64,000 nucleotides of DNA from positions 17,568,574 to 17,632,573 of the forward strand of contig CM055737.1 of assembly GCA_029465975.1 (NCBI GenBank). The letters run 5' to 3'. Below the pieces are notes generated by a model. That model did not search any database, was not told where the DNA came from, and worked only from the letters and a program-made list of their open reading frames with translations. The stretch comes from Dallia pectoralis. Lineage: Eukaryota > Chordata > Actinopteri > Esociformes > Umbridae. Positions 9,797 through 22,006 of this stretch are shown here, piece after piece; positions within the stretch are counted from its first letter, which is position 1, and each line of letters opens with the position of its first letter. The translations under genes and the position numbers were made by a program.

Positions 9797-9868
9797 TAGC
9801 AGAGGATGGTTTCGATCCATCGACCTCTGGGTTATGGGCCCAGCACGCTTCCGCTGCGCCACTCTGCT
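9797..9868 (-). tRNA. tRNA-iMet-CAT: L11: initiator tRNA-Met (CAT), canonical
   Basis: Exact M1; trailer shortened (357 bp to L10), shared with L14. Confidence 0.95.
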
Positions 9869-10226
9869 GATGGTAAAGATGCCAAGACTCAATCACAGAG
9901 CTATTTGTGCAAGAAACTGACGTCATAGCTATTAGACTACTGGGACTACATGCCGATATCGCTGCATTGTTCTTTCTGTTAGATAATTTAAATAATGTTG
10001 TGAAATGTCCACAGTAAATGCATTAACAAACTATCAATTTTAAATCCATTTTGAAAACTCATTTAAAGAACAGGTAATAAGAGTTATGTGTTTCCTCTGT
10101 TTAAGAAAAACCCTGAACTCCTAAATTTTTGTATGTTGTTGGATTTCGGTTGCTACAAGTAGAAGAAGACTGAACTCCTAAATCTTTTTATGTTCGTGGT
10201 TTTCGGTTGCTAGAAGTATATCGCCT

Positions 10227-10298
10227 TCGCAGAGCATGGCTTCAATCCACAGTCCTCTGGGTTATGGGCCCAGCACGCTTCCGCTGCGCCACTCTACC
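10227..10298 (-). pseudogene. L12: mosaic iMet, canonical A box with diverged M2b T arm
   Basis: The tRNA 5' end reads GGTAGAG instead of AGCAGAG, so the acceptor stem cannot form fully. T arm M2b-like with further changes. Confidence 0.75.
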
Positions 10299-10656
10299 GA
10301 TGGTAAAGATGCCAAGACTCAATCACAGAGCTATTTGTGCAAGAAACTGACGTCATAGCTATCAGACTACTGGGAATACATGCCGATATCGCTGCATTGT
10401 TCTTTCTGTTAGATAATTTAAATAATGTTGTGAAATGTCCACAGTAAATGCATTAACAAACTATCAATGGTAAATCCATTTTGAAAACTCATTTAAAAAA
10501 CAGGTAATAAGAGTTATGTGTTTCCTCTGTTTGAGAAGAAGCCTGAACTCCTACATTTTTGTATGTTGTTGGATTTCAGTTGCTACAAGTAGAAGAAGAC
10601 TGAACTCCTAAATCTTTTTATGTTGGTGGTTTTCGGTTGCAAGAAGTATATCGCCT

Positions 10657-10728
10657 TCGCAGAGCGTGGTTTCAATCCACAGTCCTCTGGGTTATGGGCC
10701 CAGCACGCTTCCGCAGCGCCACTCTGCT
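10657..10728 (-). pseudogene. L13: variant iMet tRNA, M2b
   Basis: Unmodified M2b; 430-bp unit. Confidence 0.85.
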
Positions 10729-11013
10729 GATGGTAAAGATGCCAAGACTCAATCACAGAGCTCTTTGTGCAAGAAACTGACGTCATAGCTATCAGACTAC
10801 TGGGACTACATGCCGATATCGCTGCATTGTTCTTTCTGTTAGATACTTTAAATAATGTTGTGAAATGTCCACAGTAAATGCATTAACAAACTATCAATGA
10901 TAAATACATTTTGAAAACTCATTTAAAAAACAGGTAATAAGAGTTATGTGTTTCCTCTGTTTAAGAAAAGGCCTGAACTCCTACATTTTCGTATGTATAG
11001 AAGTGTATATTCG

Positions 11014-11085
11014 TAGCAGAGGATGGTTTCGATCCATCGACCTCTGGGTTATGGGCCCAGCACGCTTCCGCTGCGCCACTCTGCT
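11014..11085 (-). tRNA. tRNA-iMet-CAT: L14: initiator tRNA-Met (CAT), canonical
   Basis: Exact M1; shares L11's shortened trailer. Confidence 0.95.
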
Positions 11086-11385
11086 GATGATAAAGATGCC
11101 AAGACTCAATCACAGAGCTCTTTGTGCAAGAAACTGACGTCATAGCTATCAGACTACTGGGTCTACATGCTGAAATCGCTGCATTGTTCACTCTGTTAAA
11201 TAATTTAAATAATGTTGTGAAATCTCCACAGTAAATGCATTAACAAACTATCAATGATAAATCCATTTGAAAACTCATTTAAAAAACAGGTAATAAGAGT
11301 TATGTGTTTCCTCTGTTTAAGAAAAAGCCTGAACTCCAACATTTTCATATGGTGTTGGTTTTCAGTTGCTAGAAGTATATCTTCT

Positions 11386-11457
11386 TAGCAGAGGATGGTT
11401 TCGATCCATCGACCTCTGGGATATGGGCCCAGCACGCTTCCGCTGCGCCACTCTGCT
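11386..11457 (-). tRNA. L15: near-canonical iMet, A38T
   Basis: M1 with one change at the last anticodon-loop base (CCCATAT). Both promoter boxes intact. Confidence 0.8.
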
Positions 11458-11815
11458 GATGGTAAAGATGCCACGACTCAATCACAGAGCTATTTGTGCA
11501 AGAAACTGACGTCATAGCTATTAGACTACTGGGACTACATGCCGATATCGCTGCATTGTTCTTTCTGTTAGATAATTTAAATAATGTTGTGAAATGTCCA
11601 CAGTAAATGCATTAACAAACTATCAATGATAAATCCATTTTGAAAACTCATTTAAAGAACAGGTAATAAGAGTTATGTGTTTCCTCTGTTTAAGAAAAAC
11701 CCTGAACTCCTACATTTTTGTATGTTGTTGGATTTCGGTTGCTACAAGTAGAAGAAGACTGAACTCCTAAATCTTTTTATGTTCGTGGTTTTCGGTTGCT
11801 AGAAGTATATCGCCT

Positions 11816-11887
11816 TCGCAGAGCATGGTTTCAATCCACAGTCCTCTGGGTTATGGGCCCAGCACGCTTCCGCTGCGCCACTCTGCT
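11816..11887 (-). pseudogene. L16: mosaic iMet, canonical A box with M2b T arm
   Basis: A14 present, C56T present; M2b acceptor end (T72G) with an extra change in the T stem. Confidence 0.8.
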
Positions 11888-12245
11888 GATGGCAAAGATG
11901 CCAAGACTCAATCACAGAGCTATTTGTGCAAGAAACTGACGTCATAGCTATTAGACTACTGGGACTACATGCCGATATCGCTGCATTGTTCTTTCTGTTA
12001 GATAATTTAAATAATGTTGTGAAATGTCCACAGTAAATGCATTAACAAACTATCAATGATAAATCCATTTTGAAAACTCATTTAAAGAACAGGTAATAAG
12101 AGTTATGTGTTTCCTCTGTTTAAGAAAAACCCTGAACTCCTACATTTTTGTATGTTGTTGGATTTCGGTTGCTACAAGTAGAAGAAGACTGAACTCCTAA
12201 ATCTTTTTATGTTGGTGGTTTTCGGTTGCTAGAAGTATATCGCCT

Positions 12246-12317
12246 TCGCAGGGCGTGGTTTCAATCCACAGTCCTCTGGGTTATGGGCCCAGCACGCTTC
12301 CGCTGCGCCACTCTGCT
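12246..12317 (-). pseudogene. L17: mosaic iMet, canonical A box with M2b T arm
   Basis: As L16 but with a T-to-C change in the 3' acceptor strand. Confidence 0.8.
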
Positions 12318-12618
12318 GATGGTAAAGATGCCAAGACTCAATCACAGAGCTCTTTGTGCAAGAAACTGACGTCATAGCTATCAGACTACTGGGACTACAT
12401 GCCGATATCGCTGCATTGTTCTTTCTGTTAGATAATTTAAATAATGTTGTGAAATGTCCACAGTAAATGCATTAACAAACTATCAATGATAAATCCATTT
12501 TGAAAACTCATTTAAAAAACAGGTAATAAGAGTTATGTGTTTCCTCTGTTTAAGAAAAAGCCTGGATTCCTACATTTTCGTAAGTTGTTGGTTTTCAGTT
12601 GCTAGAAGTATATCTTCT

Positions 12619-12690
12619 TAGCAGAGGATGGTTTCGATCCATCGACCTCTGGGTTATGGGCCCAGCACGCTTCCGCTGCGCCACTCTGCT
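12619..12690 (-). tRNA. tRNA-iMet-CAT: L18: initiator tRNA-Met (CAT), canonical
   Basis: Exact M1; 373 bp to L17. Confidence 0.95.
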
Positions 12691-13048
12691 GATGATAAAG
12701 ATGCCAAGACTCAATCACAGAGCTCTTTGTGCAAGAAACTGACGTCATAGCTATCAGACTACTGGGTCCACATGCTGAAATCGCTGCATTGTTCTTTCTG
12801 TTAAATAATTTAAATAATGTTGTGAAATGTCCACAGTAAATGCATTAACAAACTATCAATGATAAATCCATTTTGAAAACTCATTTAAAGAACAGGTAAT
12901 AAGAGTTATGTGTTTCCTCTGTTTAAGAAAAACCCTGAACTCCTACATTTTTGTATGTTGTTGGATTTCGGTTGCTACAAGTAGAAGAAGTCTGAACTCC
13001 TAAATCTTTTTATGTTCGTGGTTTTCGGTTGCTAGAAGTATATCGCCT

Positions 13049-13120
13049 TCGCAGAGCGTGGTTTCAATCCACAGTCCTCTGGGTTATGGGCCCAGGACGC
13101 TTCCGCTGCGCCACTCTGCT
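13049..13120 (-). pseudogene. L19: mosaic iMet, canonical A box with M2b T arm
   Basis: M2b T arm plus one change near the anticodon stem start (CCAGGACGC on plus). Confidence 0.8.
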
Positions 13121-13420
13121 GATGGTAAAGATGCCAAGACTCAATCACAGAGCTCTTCATGCAAGAAACTGACGTCATAGCTATCAGACTACTGGGTCTA
13201 CATGCTGAAATCGCTGCATTGTTCACTCTGTTAGATAATTTAAATAATGTTGTGAAATCTCCACAGTAAATGCATTAACAAACGATCAATGATAAATCCA
13301 TTTTGAAAACTCATTTAAAAAACAGGTAATAAGAGTTATGTGTTTCCTCTGTTTAAGAAAAGCCTGATCTCCTACATTTTCGTATGTTGTTGGATTTCAA
13401 TTGCTAGAAGTATATCTTCT

Positions 13421-13492
13421 TAGCAGAGGATGGTTTCGATCCATCGACCTCTGGGTTATGGGCCCAGCACGCTTCCGCTGCGCCACTCTGCT
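13421..13492 (-). tRNA. tRNA-iMet-CAT: L20: initiator tRNA-Met (CAT), canonical, CRE deleted
   Basis: Exact M1 tRNA, but the upstream flank has lost about 10 bp covering the CRE (around 13538), making it the one canonical gene clearly without this site. Confidence 0.95.
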
Positions 13493-13840
13493 GATGGTAA
13501 AGATGCCAAAACTCAATCACAGAGCATTTTGTGCAAGAATAGCTATCAGATTACTGGGACTACATGCCGATATCGCTGCATTGTTCTTTCTGTTAGATAA
13601 TTTAAATATTGTTGTGAAATGTCCACAGTAAAAGCATTAACAAACTATCAATGATAAATCCATTTTGAAAACTCATTTAAAAAACAGGTAATAAGAGTTA
13701 TGTGTTTCCTCTGTTTAAGAAAAAAGCTGAACTCCTACATTTTTGTATGTTGTTGGATTTCAGTTGCTAGAAGTAGAAGAAGACTGAACTCCAAAAAAAA
13801 TGTATGTTGGTGGTTTTCGGTTGCTAGAAATATATCGCCT

Positions 13841-13912
13841 TAGCAGAGGGTGGTTTCAATCGATCGTCCTCTGGGTTATGGGCCCAGCACGCTTCCGCAG
13901 CGCCACTCTGCT
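13841..13912 (-). pseudogene. L21: variant iMet tRNA, M2a
   Basis: M2a plus one change in the T stem (CGATCGTCC on plus). Confidence 0.8.
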
Positions 13913-14213
13913 GATGGTAAAGATGACAAGACTCAATCACAGAGCTCTTCGTGCAAGAAACTGACGTCATAGCTATCAGACTACTGGGTCTACATGCTGA
14001 AATCGCTGCATTGTTCACTCTGTTAGATAATTTAAATAATGTTGTGAAATCTCCACAGTAAATGCATTAACAAACGATCAATGATAAATCCATTTTGAAA
14101 ACTCATTTAAAAAACAGGTAATAAGAGTTATGTGTTTCCTCTGTTTAAGAAAATGCCTGAACTCCAACATTTTCGTATGGTGTTGGTTTTCAGTTGCTAG
14201 AAGTATATCTTCT

Positions 14214-14285
14214 TAGCAGAGGATGGTTTCGATCCATCGACCTCTGGGTTATGGGCCGAGCACGCTTCCGCGGCGCCACTCTGCT
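14214..14285 (-). pseudogene. L22: damaged iMet, G29C and A14C
   Basis: T arm canonical. The A box is changed differently from M2 (A14C), and an anticodon-stem pair is broken. Confidence 0.75.
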
Positions 14286-14643
14286 GATGGTAAAGACGCC
14301 AAGACTCAATCACAGAGCTCTTTGTGCAAGAAACTGACGTCATAGCTATCAGACTACTGGGACTACATGCCGATATCGCTGCATTGTTCTTTCTGTTAGA
14401 TAATTTAAATAATGTTGTGAAATGTCCACAGTAAATGCATTAACAAACTATCAATGATAAATCCATTTTGAAAACTCATTTAAAAAACAGGTAATAAGAG
14501 TTATGTGTTTCCTCTGTTTAAGAAAAAGCCTGAACTCTTACATTTTTGTATGTTGTTGGATTTCGGTTGCTACAAGTAGAAGAAGACTGAACTCCTAAAT
14601 CTTTTTATGTTGGTGGTTTTCGGTTGCTAGAAGTATATCGCCT

Positions 14644-14715
14644 TCGCAGAGCGTGGTTTCAATCCACAGTCCTCTGGGTTATGGGCCCAGCACGCTTCCG
14701 CAGCGCCACTCGGCT
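14644..14715 (-). pseudogene. L23: variant iMet tRNA, M2b
   Basis: M2b plus A4C in the acceptor. Confidence 0.8.
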
Positions 14716-15016
14716 GATGGTAAAGATGACAAGACTCAATCACAGAGCTCTTCGTGCAAGAAACTGACGTCATAGCTATCAGATTACTGGGAATACATGC
14801 TGAAATCGCTGCATTGTTCACTCTGTTAGATAATTTAAATAATGTTGTGAAATGTCCACAGTAAATGCATTAACAAACTATCAATGATAAATCCATTTTG
14901 AAAACTCATTTAAAAAAACAGGTAATAAGAGTTTTGCGTTTCTTCTGTTTAAGAAAATGCCTGAACTCCAACATTTTCGTAGGTGTTGTTTTTCAGTTGC
15001 TAGAAGTATATCTTCT

Positions 15017-15088
15017 TAGCAGAGGATGGTTTCGATCCATCGACCTCTGGGTTATGGGCCCAGCACGCTTCCGCTGCGCCACTCTGCT
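15017..15088 (-). tRNA. tRNA-iMet-CAT: L24: initiator tRNA-Met (CAT), canonical
   Basis: Exact M1; 373 bp to L23. Confidence 0.95.
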
Positions 15089-15376
15089 GATGGTAACGAT
15101 GCCAAGACTCAATCACAGAGCTCTTTGTGCAAGAAACTGACGTCATAGCCATCAGACTACTGGGACTACATGCCGATATCGCTGCATTGTTCTTTCTGTT
15201 AGATAATTTAAATAATGTTGTGAAATGTCCACAGTAAATGCATTAACAAACTATCAATGATAAATCCATTTTGAAAACAGGTAATAAGAGTTATGTGTTT
15301 CCTCTGTTTAAGAAAAAGCCTGATCTCCTACATTTTCGTATGCTGTTGGTTTTCAGTTGCTAGAAGTATATCTTCT

Positions 15377-15448
15377 TAGCAGAGGATGGTTTCGATCCAT
15401 CGACCTCTGGGTTATGGGCCCAGCACGCTACAGCTGCGCCACTCTGCT
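15377..15448 (-). tRNA. L25: near-canonical iMet, D-loop changes
   Basis: D loop reads AGCTGTA instead of AGCGGAA, removing one of the conserved GG pair that contacts the T loop. Rest M1; 360-bp unit. Confidence 0.7.
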
Positions 15449-15806
15449 GATGGTAAAGATGACAAGACTCAATCACAGAGCTCTTTGTGCAAGAAACTGA
15501 CGTCATAGCTATCAGACTACTGGGTCCACATGCTGAAATCGCTGCATTGTTCTTTCTGTTAGATAATTTAAATAATGTTGTGAAATGTCCACAGTAAATG
15601 CATTAACAAACTATCAATGATAAATCCATTTTAAAAACTCATTTAAAAAACAGGTAATAAGAGTTATGTGTTTCCTCTGTTTAAGAAAAAACCTGAACTC
15701 CTACATTTTTGTATGTTGTTGGATTTCAGTTGCTAGAAGTAGAAGAAGACTGAACTCCCAAAAAAATTAATGTTGGTGGTTTTCGGTTGCTAAAAATATA
15801 TCGCCT

Positions 15807-15878
15807 TAGCAGAGGGTGGTTTCAATCCATCGTCCTCTGGGTTATGGGCCCAGCACGCTTCCGCAGCGCCACTCTGCT
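15807..15878 (-). pseudogene. L26: variant iMet tRNA, M2a
   Basis: M2a; first member of the L26-L28 triplet duplicated as L29-L31. Confidence 0.85.
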
Positions 15879-16179
15879 GATGGTAAAGATGACAAGACTC
15901 AATCACAGAGCTCTTCGTGCAAGAAACTGACGTCATAGCTATCAGACTACTGGGTCTACATGCTGATATCGCTGCATTGTTCTTTCTGTTAGATAATTTA
16001 AATAATGTTGTGAAATGTCCACAGTAAATGCATTAACAAACTATCAATGATAAATCCATTTTGAAAACTCATTTAAAAAACAGGTAATAAGAGTTATGTG
16101 TTTCCTCTGTTTAAGAAAATGCCTGAACTCCAACATTTTCGTATGGTGTTGGTTTTCAGTTGCTAGAAGTATATCTTCT

Positions 16180-16251
16180 TAGCAGAGGATGGTTTCGATC
16201 CATCGACCTCTGGGTTATGGGCCCAGCACACTTCCGCTGCGCCACTCTGCT
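16180..16251 (-). tRNA. L27: near-canonical iMet, C23T
   Basis: C23T turns a D-stem G-C pair into G-T. Boxes intact. Its duplicate L30 is exact M1. Confidence 0.85.
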
Positions 16252-16539
16252 GATGGTAAAGATGCCAAGACTCAATCACAGAGCTCTTTGTGCAAGAAAC
16301 TGACGTCATAGCTATCAGACTACTGGGTCTACATGCTGAAATCGCTGCATTGTTCACTCTGTTAAATAATTTAAATAATGTTGTGAAATGTCCACAGTAA
16401 ATGCATTAACAAACTATCAATGATAAATCCATTTTGAAAACAGGTAATAAGAGTTATGTGTTTCCTCTGTTTAAGAAAAAGCCTGCTCTCCTACATTTTC
16501 GTATGTTGTTGGTTTTCAATTGCTAGAAGTATATCTTCT

Positions 16540-16611
16540 TAGCAGAGGATGGTTTCGATCCATCGACCTCTGGGTTATGGGCCCAGCACGCTTCCGCTGC
16601 GCCACTCTGCT
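16540..16611 (-). tRNA. tRNA-iMet-CAT: L28: initiator tRNA-Met (CAT), canonical
   Basis: Exact M1 in a 360-bp unit with a private GCTCTCC spacer mark shared only with L31. Confidence 0.95.
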
Positions 16612-16969
16612 GATGGTAAAGATGCCAAGACTCAATCACAGAGCTCTTTGTGCAAGAAACTGACGTCATAGCTATCAGACTACTGGGACTACATGCCGAT
16701 ATCGCTGCATTGTTCTTTCTGTTAGATAATTTAAATAATGTTGTGAAATGTCCACAGTAAATGCATTAACAAACTATCAATGATAAATCCATTTTGAAAA
16801 CTCATTTAAAAAACAGGTAATAAGAGTTATGTGTTTCCTCTGTTTAAGAAAAAACCTGAACTCCTACATTTTTGTATGTTGTTGGATTTCAGTTGCTAGA
16901 AGTAGAAGAAGACTGAACTCCCAAAAAAATTAATGTTGGTGGTTTTCGGTTGCTAAAAATATATCGCCT

Positions 16970-17041
16970 TAGCAGAGGGTGGTTTCAATCCATCGTCCTC
17001 TGGGTTATGGGCCCAGCACGCTTCCGCAGCGCCACTCTGCT
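16970..17041 (-). pseudogene. L29: variant iMet tRNA, M2a
   Basis: M2a; duplicate of L26, exactly 1163 bp away. Confidence 0.85.
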
Positions 17042-17342
17042 GATGGTAAAGATGACAAGACTCAATCACAGAGCTCTTTGTGCAAGAAACTGACGTCATA
17101 GCTATCAGACTACTGGGTCTACATGCTGATATCGCTGCATTGTTCTTTCTGTTAGATAATTTAAATAATGTTGTGAAATGTCCACAGTAAATGCATTAAC
17201 AAACTATCAATGATAAATCCATTTTGAAAACTCATTTAAAAAACAGGTAATAAGAGTTATGTGTTTCCTCTGTTTAAGAAAATGCCTGAACTCCAACATT
17301 TTCGTATGGTGTTGGTTTTCAGTTGCTAGAAGTATATCTTCT

Positions 17343-17414
17343 TAGCAGAGGATGGTTTCGATCCATCGACCTCTGGGTTATGGGCCCAGCACGCTTCCGC
17401 TGCGCCACTCTGCT
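17343..17414 (-). tRNA. tRNA-iMet-CAT: L30: initiator tRNA-Met (CAT), canonical
   Basis: Exact M1; counterpart of L27. Confidence 0.95.
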
Positions 17415-17702
17415 GATGGTAAAGATGCCAAGACTCAATCACAGAGCTCTTTGTGCAAGAAACTGACGTCATAGCTATCAGACTACTGGGACTACATGCC
17501 GATATCGCTGCATTGTTCTTTCTGTTAGATAATTTAAATAATGTTGTGAAATGTCCACAGTAAATGCATTAACAAACTATCAATGATAAATCCATTTTGA
17601 AAACAGGTAATAAGAGTTATGTGTTTCCTCTGTTTAAGAAAAAGCCTGCTCTCCTACATTTTCGTATGTTGTTGGTTTTCAATTGCTAGAAGTATATCTT
17701 CT

Positions 17703-17774
17703 TAGCAGAGGATGGTTTCGATCCATCGACCTCTGGGTTATGGGCCCAGCACGCTTCCGCTGCGCCACTCTGCT
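17703..17774 (-). tRNA. tRNA-iMet-CAT: L31: initiator tRNA-Met (CAT), canonical
   Basis: Exact M1; counterpart of L28. Confidence 0.95.
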
Positions 17775-18073
17775 GATGGTAAAGATGCCAAGACTCAATC
17801 ACAGAGCTCTTTGTGCAAGAAACTGACGTCATAGCTATCAGACTACTGGGACTACATGCCGATATCGCTGCATTGTTCTTTCTGTTAGATAATTTAAATA
17901 ATGTTGTGAAATGTCCACAGTAAATGCATTAACAAACTATCAATGATAAATCCATTTTGAAAACTCATTTAAAAACAGGTAATAAGAGTTATGTGTTTCC
18001 TCTGTTTAAGAAAAGCCTGAACTCCAACATTTTCGTATGTTGTTGGTTTTCAGTTGCTAGAAGTATATCTTCT

Positions 18074-18145
18074 TAGCAGAGGATGGTTTCGATCCATCGA
18101 CCTCTGGGTTATGGGCCCAGCACGCTTCCGCTGCGCCACTCTGCT
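18074..18145 (-). tRNA. tRNA-iMet-CAT: L32: initiator tRNA-Met (CAT), canonical
   Basis: Exact M1; third canonical copy in a row. Confidence 0.95.
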
Positions 18146-18446
18146 GATGGTAAAGATGCCAAGACTCAATCACAGAGCTCTTTGTGCAAGAAACTGACGT
18201 CATAGCTATCAGACTACTGGGACTACATGCCGATATCGCTGCATTGTTCTTTCTGTTAGATAATTTAAATAATGTTGTGAAATGTCCACAGTAAATGCAT
18301 TAACAAACTATCAATGATAAATCCATTTTGAAAACTCATTTAAAAAACAGGTAATAAGAGTTATGTGTTTCCTCTGTTTAAGAAAAAGCCTGAACTCCTA
18401 CATTTTTGTATGTTGTTGGTTTTCAGTTGCTAGAAGTATATCTTCT

Positions 18447-18506
18447 TAGCAGAGGAGATCCAGACCTCTGGGTTATGGGCCCACACCTCCGCTGCGCCAC
18501 TCTGCT
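18447..18506 (-). pseudogene. L33: truncated iMet (60 nt)
   Basis: Deletions in the T arm, D arm and 5' flank; the CRE is partly lost. Confidence 0.85.
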
Positions 18507-18808
18507 TGGTAAAGATGCCAAGACTCAATCACAGAGCTCTTTTGCAAGGACGTCATAGCTATCAGACTACTGGGACTACATGCCGATATCGCTGCATTGT
18601 TCTTTCTGTTAGATAATTTAAATAATGTTTGAAATGTCCACAGTAAATGCATTAACAAACTATCAATGATAAATCCATTTTGAAAACTCATTTAAAAAAC
18701 AGGTAATAAGAGTTATGTGTTTCCTCTGTTTAAGAAAAGCCTGAACTCCTACATTTTTGTATGTTGTTGGTTTTCAGTTGCTACAAGTAGAAGAAGACTA
18801 TATCTTCT

Positions 18809-18870
18809 TAGCAGAGGATGGTTTCAATCCGCAGCTGGGTTATGGGCCCAGCACTCTGCGCCACTCTGCT
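18809..18870 (-). pseudogene. L34: truncated iMet (62 nt)
   Basis: Lost parts of the T stem/variable region and the D arm; T loop carries C56T. Confidence 0.85.
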
Positions 18871-19228
18871 GATGGTAAAGATGCCAAGACTCAATCACAG
18901 AGCTCTTTGTGCAAGAAACTGACGTCATAGCTATCAGACTACTGGGAATACATGCTGAAATCGCTGCATTGTTCACTCTGTTAGATAATTTAAATAATGT
19001 TGTGAAATGTCCACAGTAAATGCATTAACAAACTATCAATGATAAATCCATTTTGAAAACTCATTTAAAAAACAGGTAATAAGAGTTATGTGTTTCCTCT
19101 GTTTAAGAAAAAACCTGAACTCCTACATTTTTGTATGTTGTTGGATTTCAGTTGCTAGAAGTAGAAGAAGACTGAACTCCCTAAAAAAATTAATGTTGGT
19201 GGTTTTCGGTTGCTAAAATATATCGCCT

Positions 19229-19299
19229 TAGCAGAGGTGGTTTCAATCCATCGTCCTCTGGGTTATGGGCCCAGCACGCTTCCGCAGCGCCACTCTGCT
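19229..19299 (-). pseudogene. L35: variant iMet tRNA, M2a with 1-nt deletion
   Basis: M2a, 71 nt; one base missing at the T-stem/acceptor junction. Confidence 0.8.
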
Positions 19300-19600
19300 G
19301 ATGGTAAAGATGACAAGACTCAATCACAGAGCTCTTCGTGCAAGAAACTGACGTCATAGCTATCAGACTACTGGGTCCACATGCTGAAATCGCTGCATTG
19401 TTCACTCTGTTAAATAATTTAAATAATGTTGTGAAATGTCCACAGTAAATGCATTAACAAACTATCAATGATAAATCCATTTTGAAAACTCATTTAAAAA
19501 ACAGGTAATAAGAGTTATGTGTTTCCTCTGTTTAAGAAAATGCCTGAACTCCAACATTTTCGTATGGTGTTGGTTTTCAGTTGCTAGAAGTATATCTTCT

Positions 19601-19672
19601 TAGCAGAGGATGGTTTCGATCCATCGACCTCTGGGTTATGGGCCCAGCACGCTTCCGCTGCGCCACTCTGCT
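19601..19672 (-). tRNA. tRNA-iMet-CAT: L36: initiator tRNA-Met (CAT), canonical
   Basis: Exact M1; 372 bp to L35. Confidence 0.95.
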
Positions 19673-20028
19673 GATGGTAAAGATGCCAAGACTCAATCAC
19701 AGAGCTCTTTGTGCAAGAAACTGACGTCATAGCTATCAGACTACTGGGACTACATGCCGATATCGCTGCATTGTTCTTTCTGTTAGATAATTTAAATAAT
19801 GTTGTGAAATGTCCACAGTAAATGCATTAACAAACTATCAATGATAAATCCATTTTGAAAACTCATTTAAAAAACAGGTAATAAGAGTTATGTGTTTCCT
19901 CTGTTTAAGAAAAGCCTGAACTCCTACATTTTGTATGTTGTTGGATTTCAGTTGCTAGAAGTAGAAGAAGACTGAACTCCTAAATCTTTTTATGTTGGTG
20001 GTTTTCGGTTGCTAGAAGTATATCGCCT

Positions 20029-20100
20029 TCGCAGAGCGTGGTTTCAATCCACAGTCCTCTGGGTTATGGGCCCAGCACGCTTCCGCAGCGCCACTCTGCT
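20029..20100 (-). pseudogene. L37: variant iMet tRNA, M2b
   Basis: Unmodified M2b; 428-bp unit. Confidence 0.85.
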
Positions 20101-20458
20101 GATGGTAAAGATGACAAGACTCAATCACAGAGCTCTTCGTGCAAGAAACTGACGTCATAGCTATCAGACTACTGGGAATACATGCTGAAATCGCTGCATT
20201 GTTCACTCTGTTAGATAATTTAAATAATGTTGTGAAATGTCCACAGTAAATGCATTAACAAACGATCAATGATAAATCCATTTTGAAAACTCATTTAAAA
20301 AACAGGTAATAAGAGTTATGTGTTTCCTCTGTTTAAGAAAAAACCTGAACTCCTACATTTTTGTATGTTGTTGGATTTCAGTTGCTAGAAGTAGAAGAAG
20401 ACTGAACTCCCAAAAAAATTAATGTTGGTGGTTTTCGGTTGCTAAAAATATATCGCCT

Positions 20459-20530
20459 TAGCAGAGGGTGGTTTCAATCCATCGTCCTCTGGGTTATGGG
20501 CCCAGCACGCTTCCGCAGCGCCACTCTGCT
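20459..20530 (-). pseudogene. L38: variant iMet tRNA, M2a
   Basis: M2a; spacer carries the same TAATGTTGG mark as L26, L29 and L35. Confidence 0.85.
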
Positions 20531-20831
20531 GATGGTAAAGATGACAAGACTCAATCACAGAGCTCTTTGTGCAAGAAACTGACGTCATAGCTATCAGACT
20601 ACTGGGTCTACATGCTGAAATCGCTGCATTGTTCTTTCTGTTAAATAATTTAAATAATGTTGTGAAATGTCCACAGTAAATGCATTAACAAACTATCAAT
20701 GATAAATCCATTTTGAAAACTCATTTAAAAAACAGGTAATAAGAGTTATGTGTTTCCTCTGTTTAAGAAAATGCCTGAACTCCAACATTTTCGTATGGTG
20801 TTGGTTTTCAGTTGCTAGAAGTATATCTTCT

Positions 20832-20903
20832 TAGCAGAGGATGGTTTCGATCCATCGACCTCTGGGTTATGGGCCCAGCACGCTTCCGCTGCGCCACTCT
20901 GCT
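20832..20903 (-). tRNA. tRNA-iMet-CAT: L39: initiator tRNA-Met (CAT), canonical
   Basis: Exact M1; 373 bp to L38. Confidence 0.95.
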
Positions 20904-21203
20904 GATGGTAAAGATGCCAAGACTCAATCACAGAGCTCTTTGTGCAAGAAACTGACGTCATAGCTATCAGACTACTGGGACTACATGCCGATATCGCTGC
21001 ATTGTTCTTTCTGTTAGATAATTTAAATAATGTTGTGAAATGTCCACAGTAAATGCATTAACAAACTATCAATGATAAATCCATTTTGAAAACTAATTTA
21101 AAAAACAGGTAATAAGAGTTATGTGTTTCCTCTGTTTAAGAAAAAGCCTGAACTCCTACATTTTCGTATGTTGTTGGTTTTCATTGCTAGAAGTATATCT
21201 TCT

Positions 21204-21275
21204 TAGCAGAGGATGGTTTCGATCCATCGACCTCTGGGTTATGGGCCCAGCACGCTTCCGCTGCGCCACTCTGCT
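21204..21275 (-). tRNA. tRNA-iMet-CAT: L40: initiator tRNA-Met (CAT), canonical
   Basis: Exact M1; 372 bp to L39. Confidence 0.95.
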
Positions 21276-21576
21276 GATGGTAAAGATGCCAAGACTCAAT
21301 CACAGAGCTCTTTGTGCAAGAAACTGACGTCATAGCTATCAGACTACTGGGACTACATGCCGATATCGCTGCATTGTTCTTTCTGTTAGATAATTTAAAT
21401 AATGTTGTGAAATGTCCACAGTAAATGCATTAACAAACTATCAATGATAAATCCATTTTGAAAACTCATTTAAAAAACAGGTAATAAGAGTTATGTGTTT
21501 CCTCTGTTTAAGAAAATGCCTGAACTCCAACATTTTCGTATGGTGTTGGTTTTCAGTTGCTAGAAGTATATCTTCT

Positions 21577-21648
21577 TAGCAGAGGATGGTTTCGATCCAT
21601 CGACCTCTGGGTTATGGGCCCAGCACGCTTCCGCTGCGCCACTCTGCT
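21577..21648 (-). tRNA. tRNA-iMet-CAT: L41: initiator tRNA-Met (CAT), canonical
   Basis: Exact M1; ends a run of three canonical copies. Confidence 0.95.
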
Positions 21649-22006
21649 GATGGTAAAGATGCCAAGACTCAATCACAGAGCTCTTTGTGCAAGAAACTGA
21701 CGTCATAGCTATCAGACTACTGGGACTACATGCCGATATCGCTGCATTGTTCTTTCTGTTAGATAATTTAAATAATGTTGTGAAATGTCCACAGTAAATG
21801 CATTAACAAACTATCAATGATAAATCCATTTTGAAAACTCATTTAACAAACAGGTAATAAGAGTTATGTGTTTCCTCTTTTTAAGAAAAAGCCTGAACTC
21901 CTACATTTTTGTATGTTGTTGGATTTCAGTTGCTACAAGTAGAAGAAGACTGAACTCCTAAATCTTTTGATGTTGGTGGTTTTCGGTTGCTAGAAGTATA
22001 TCGCCT

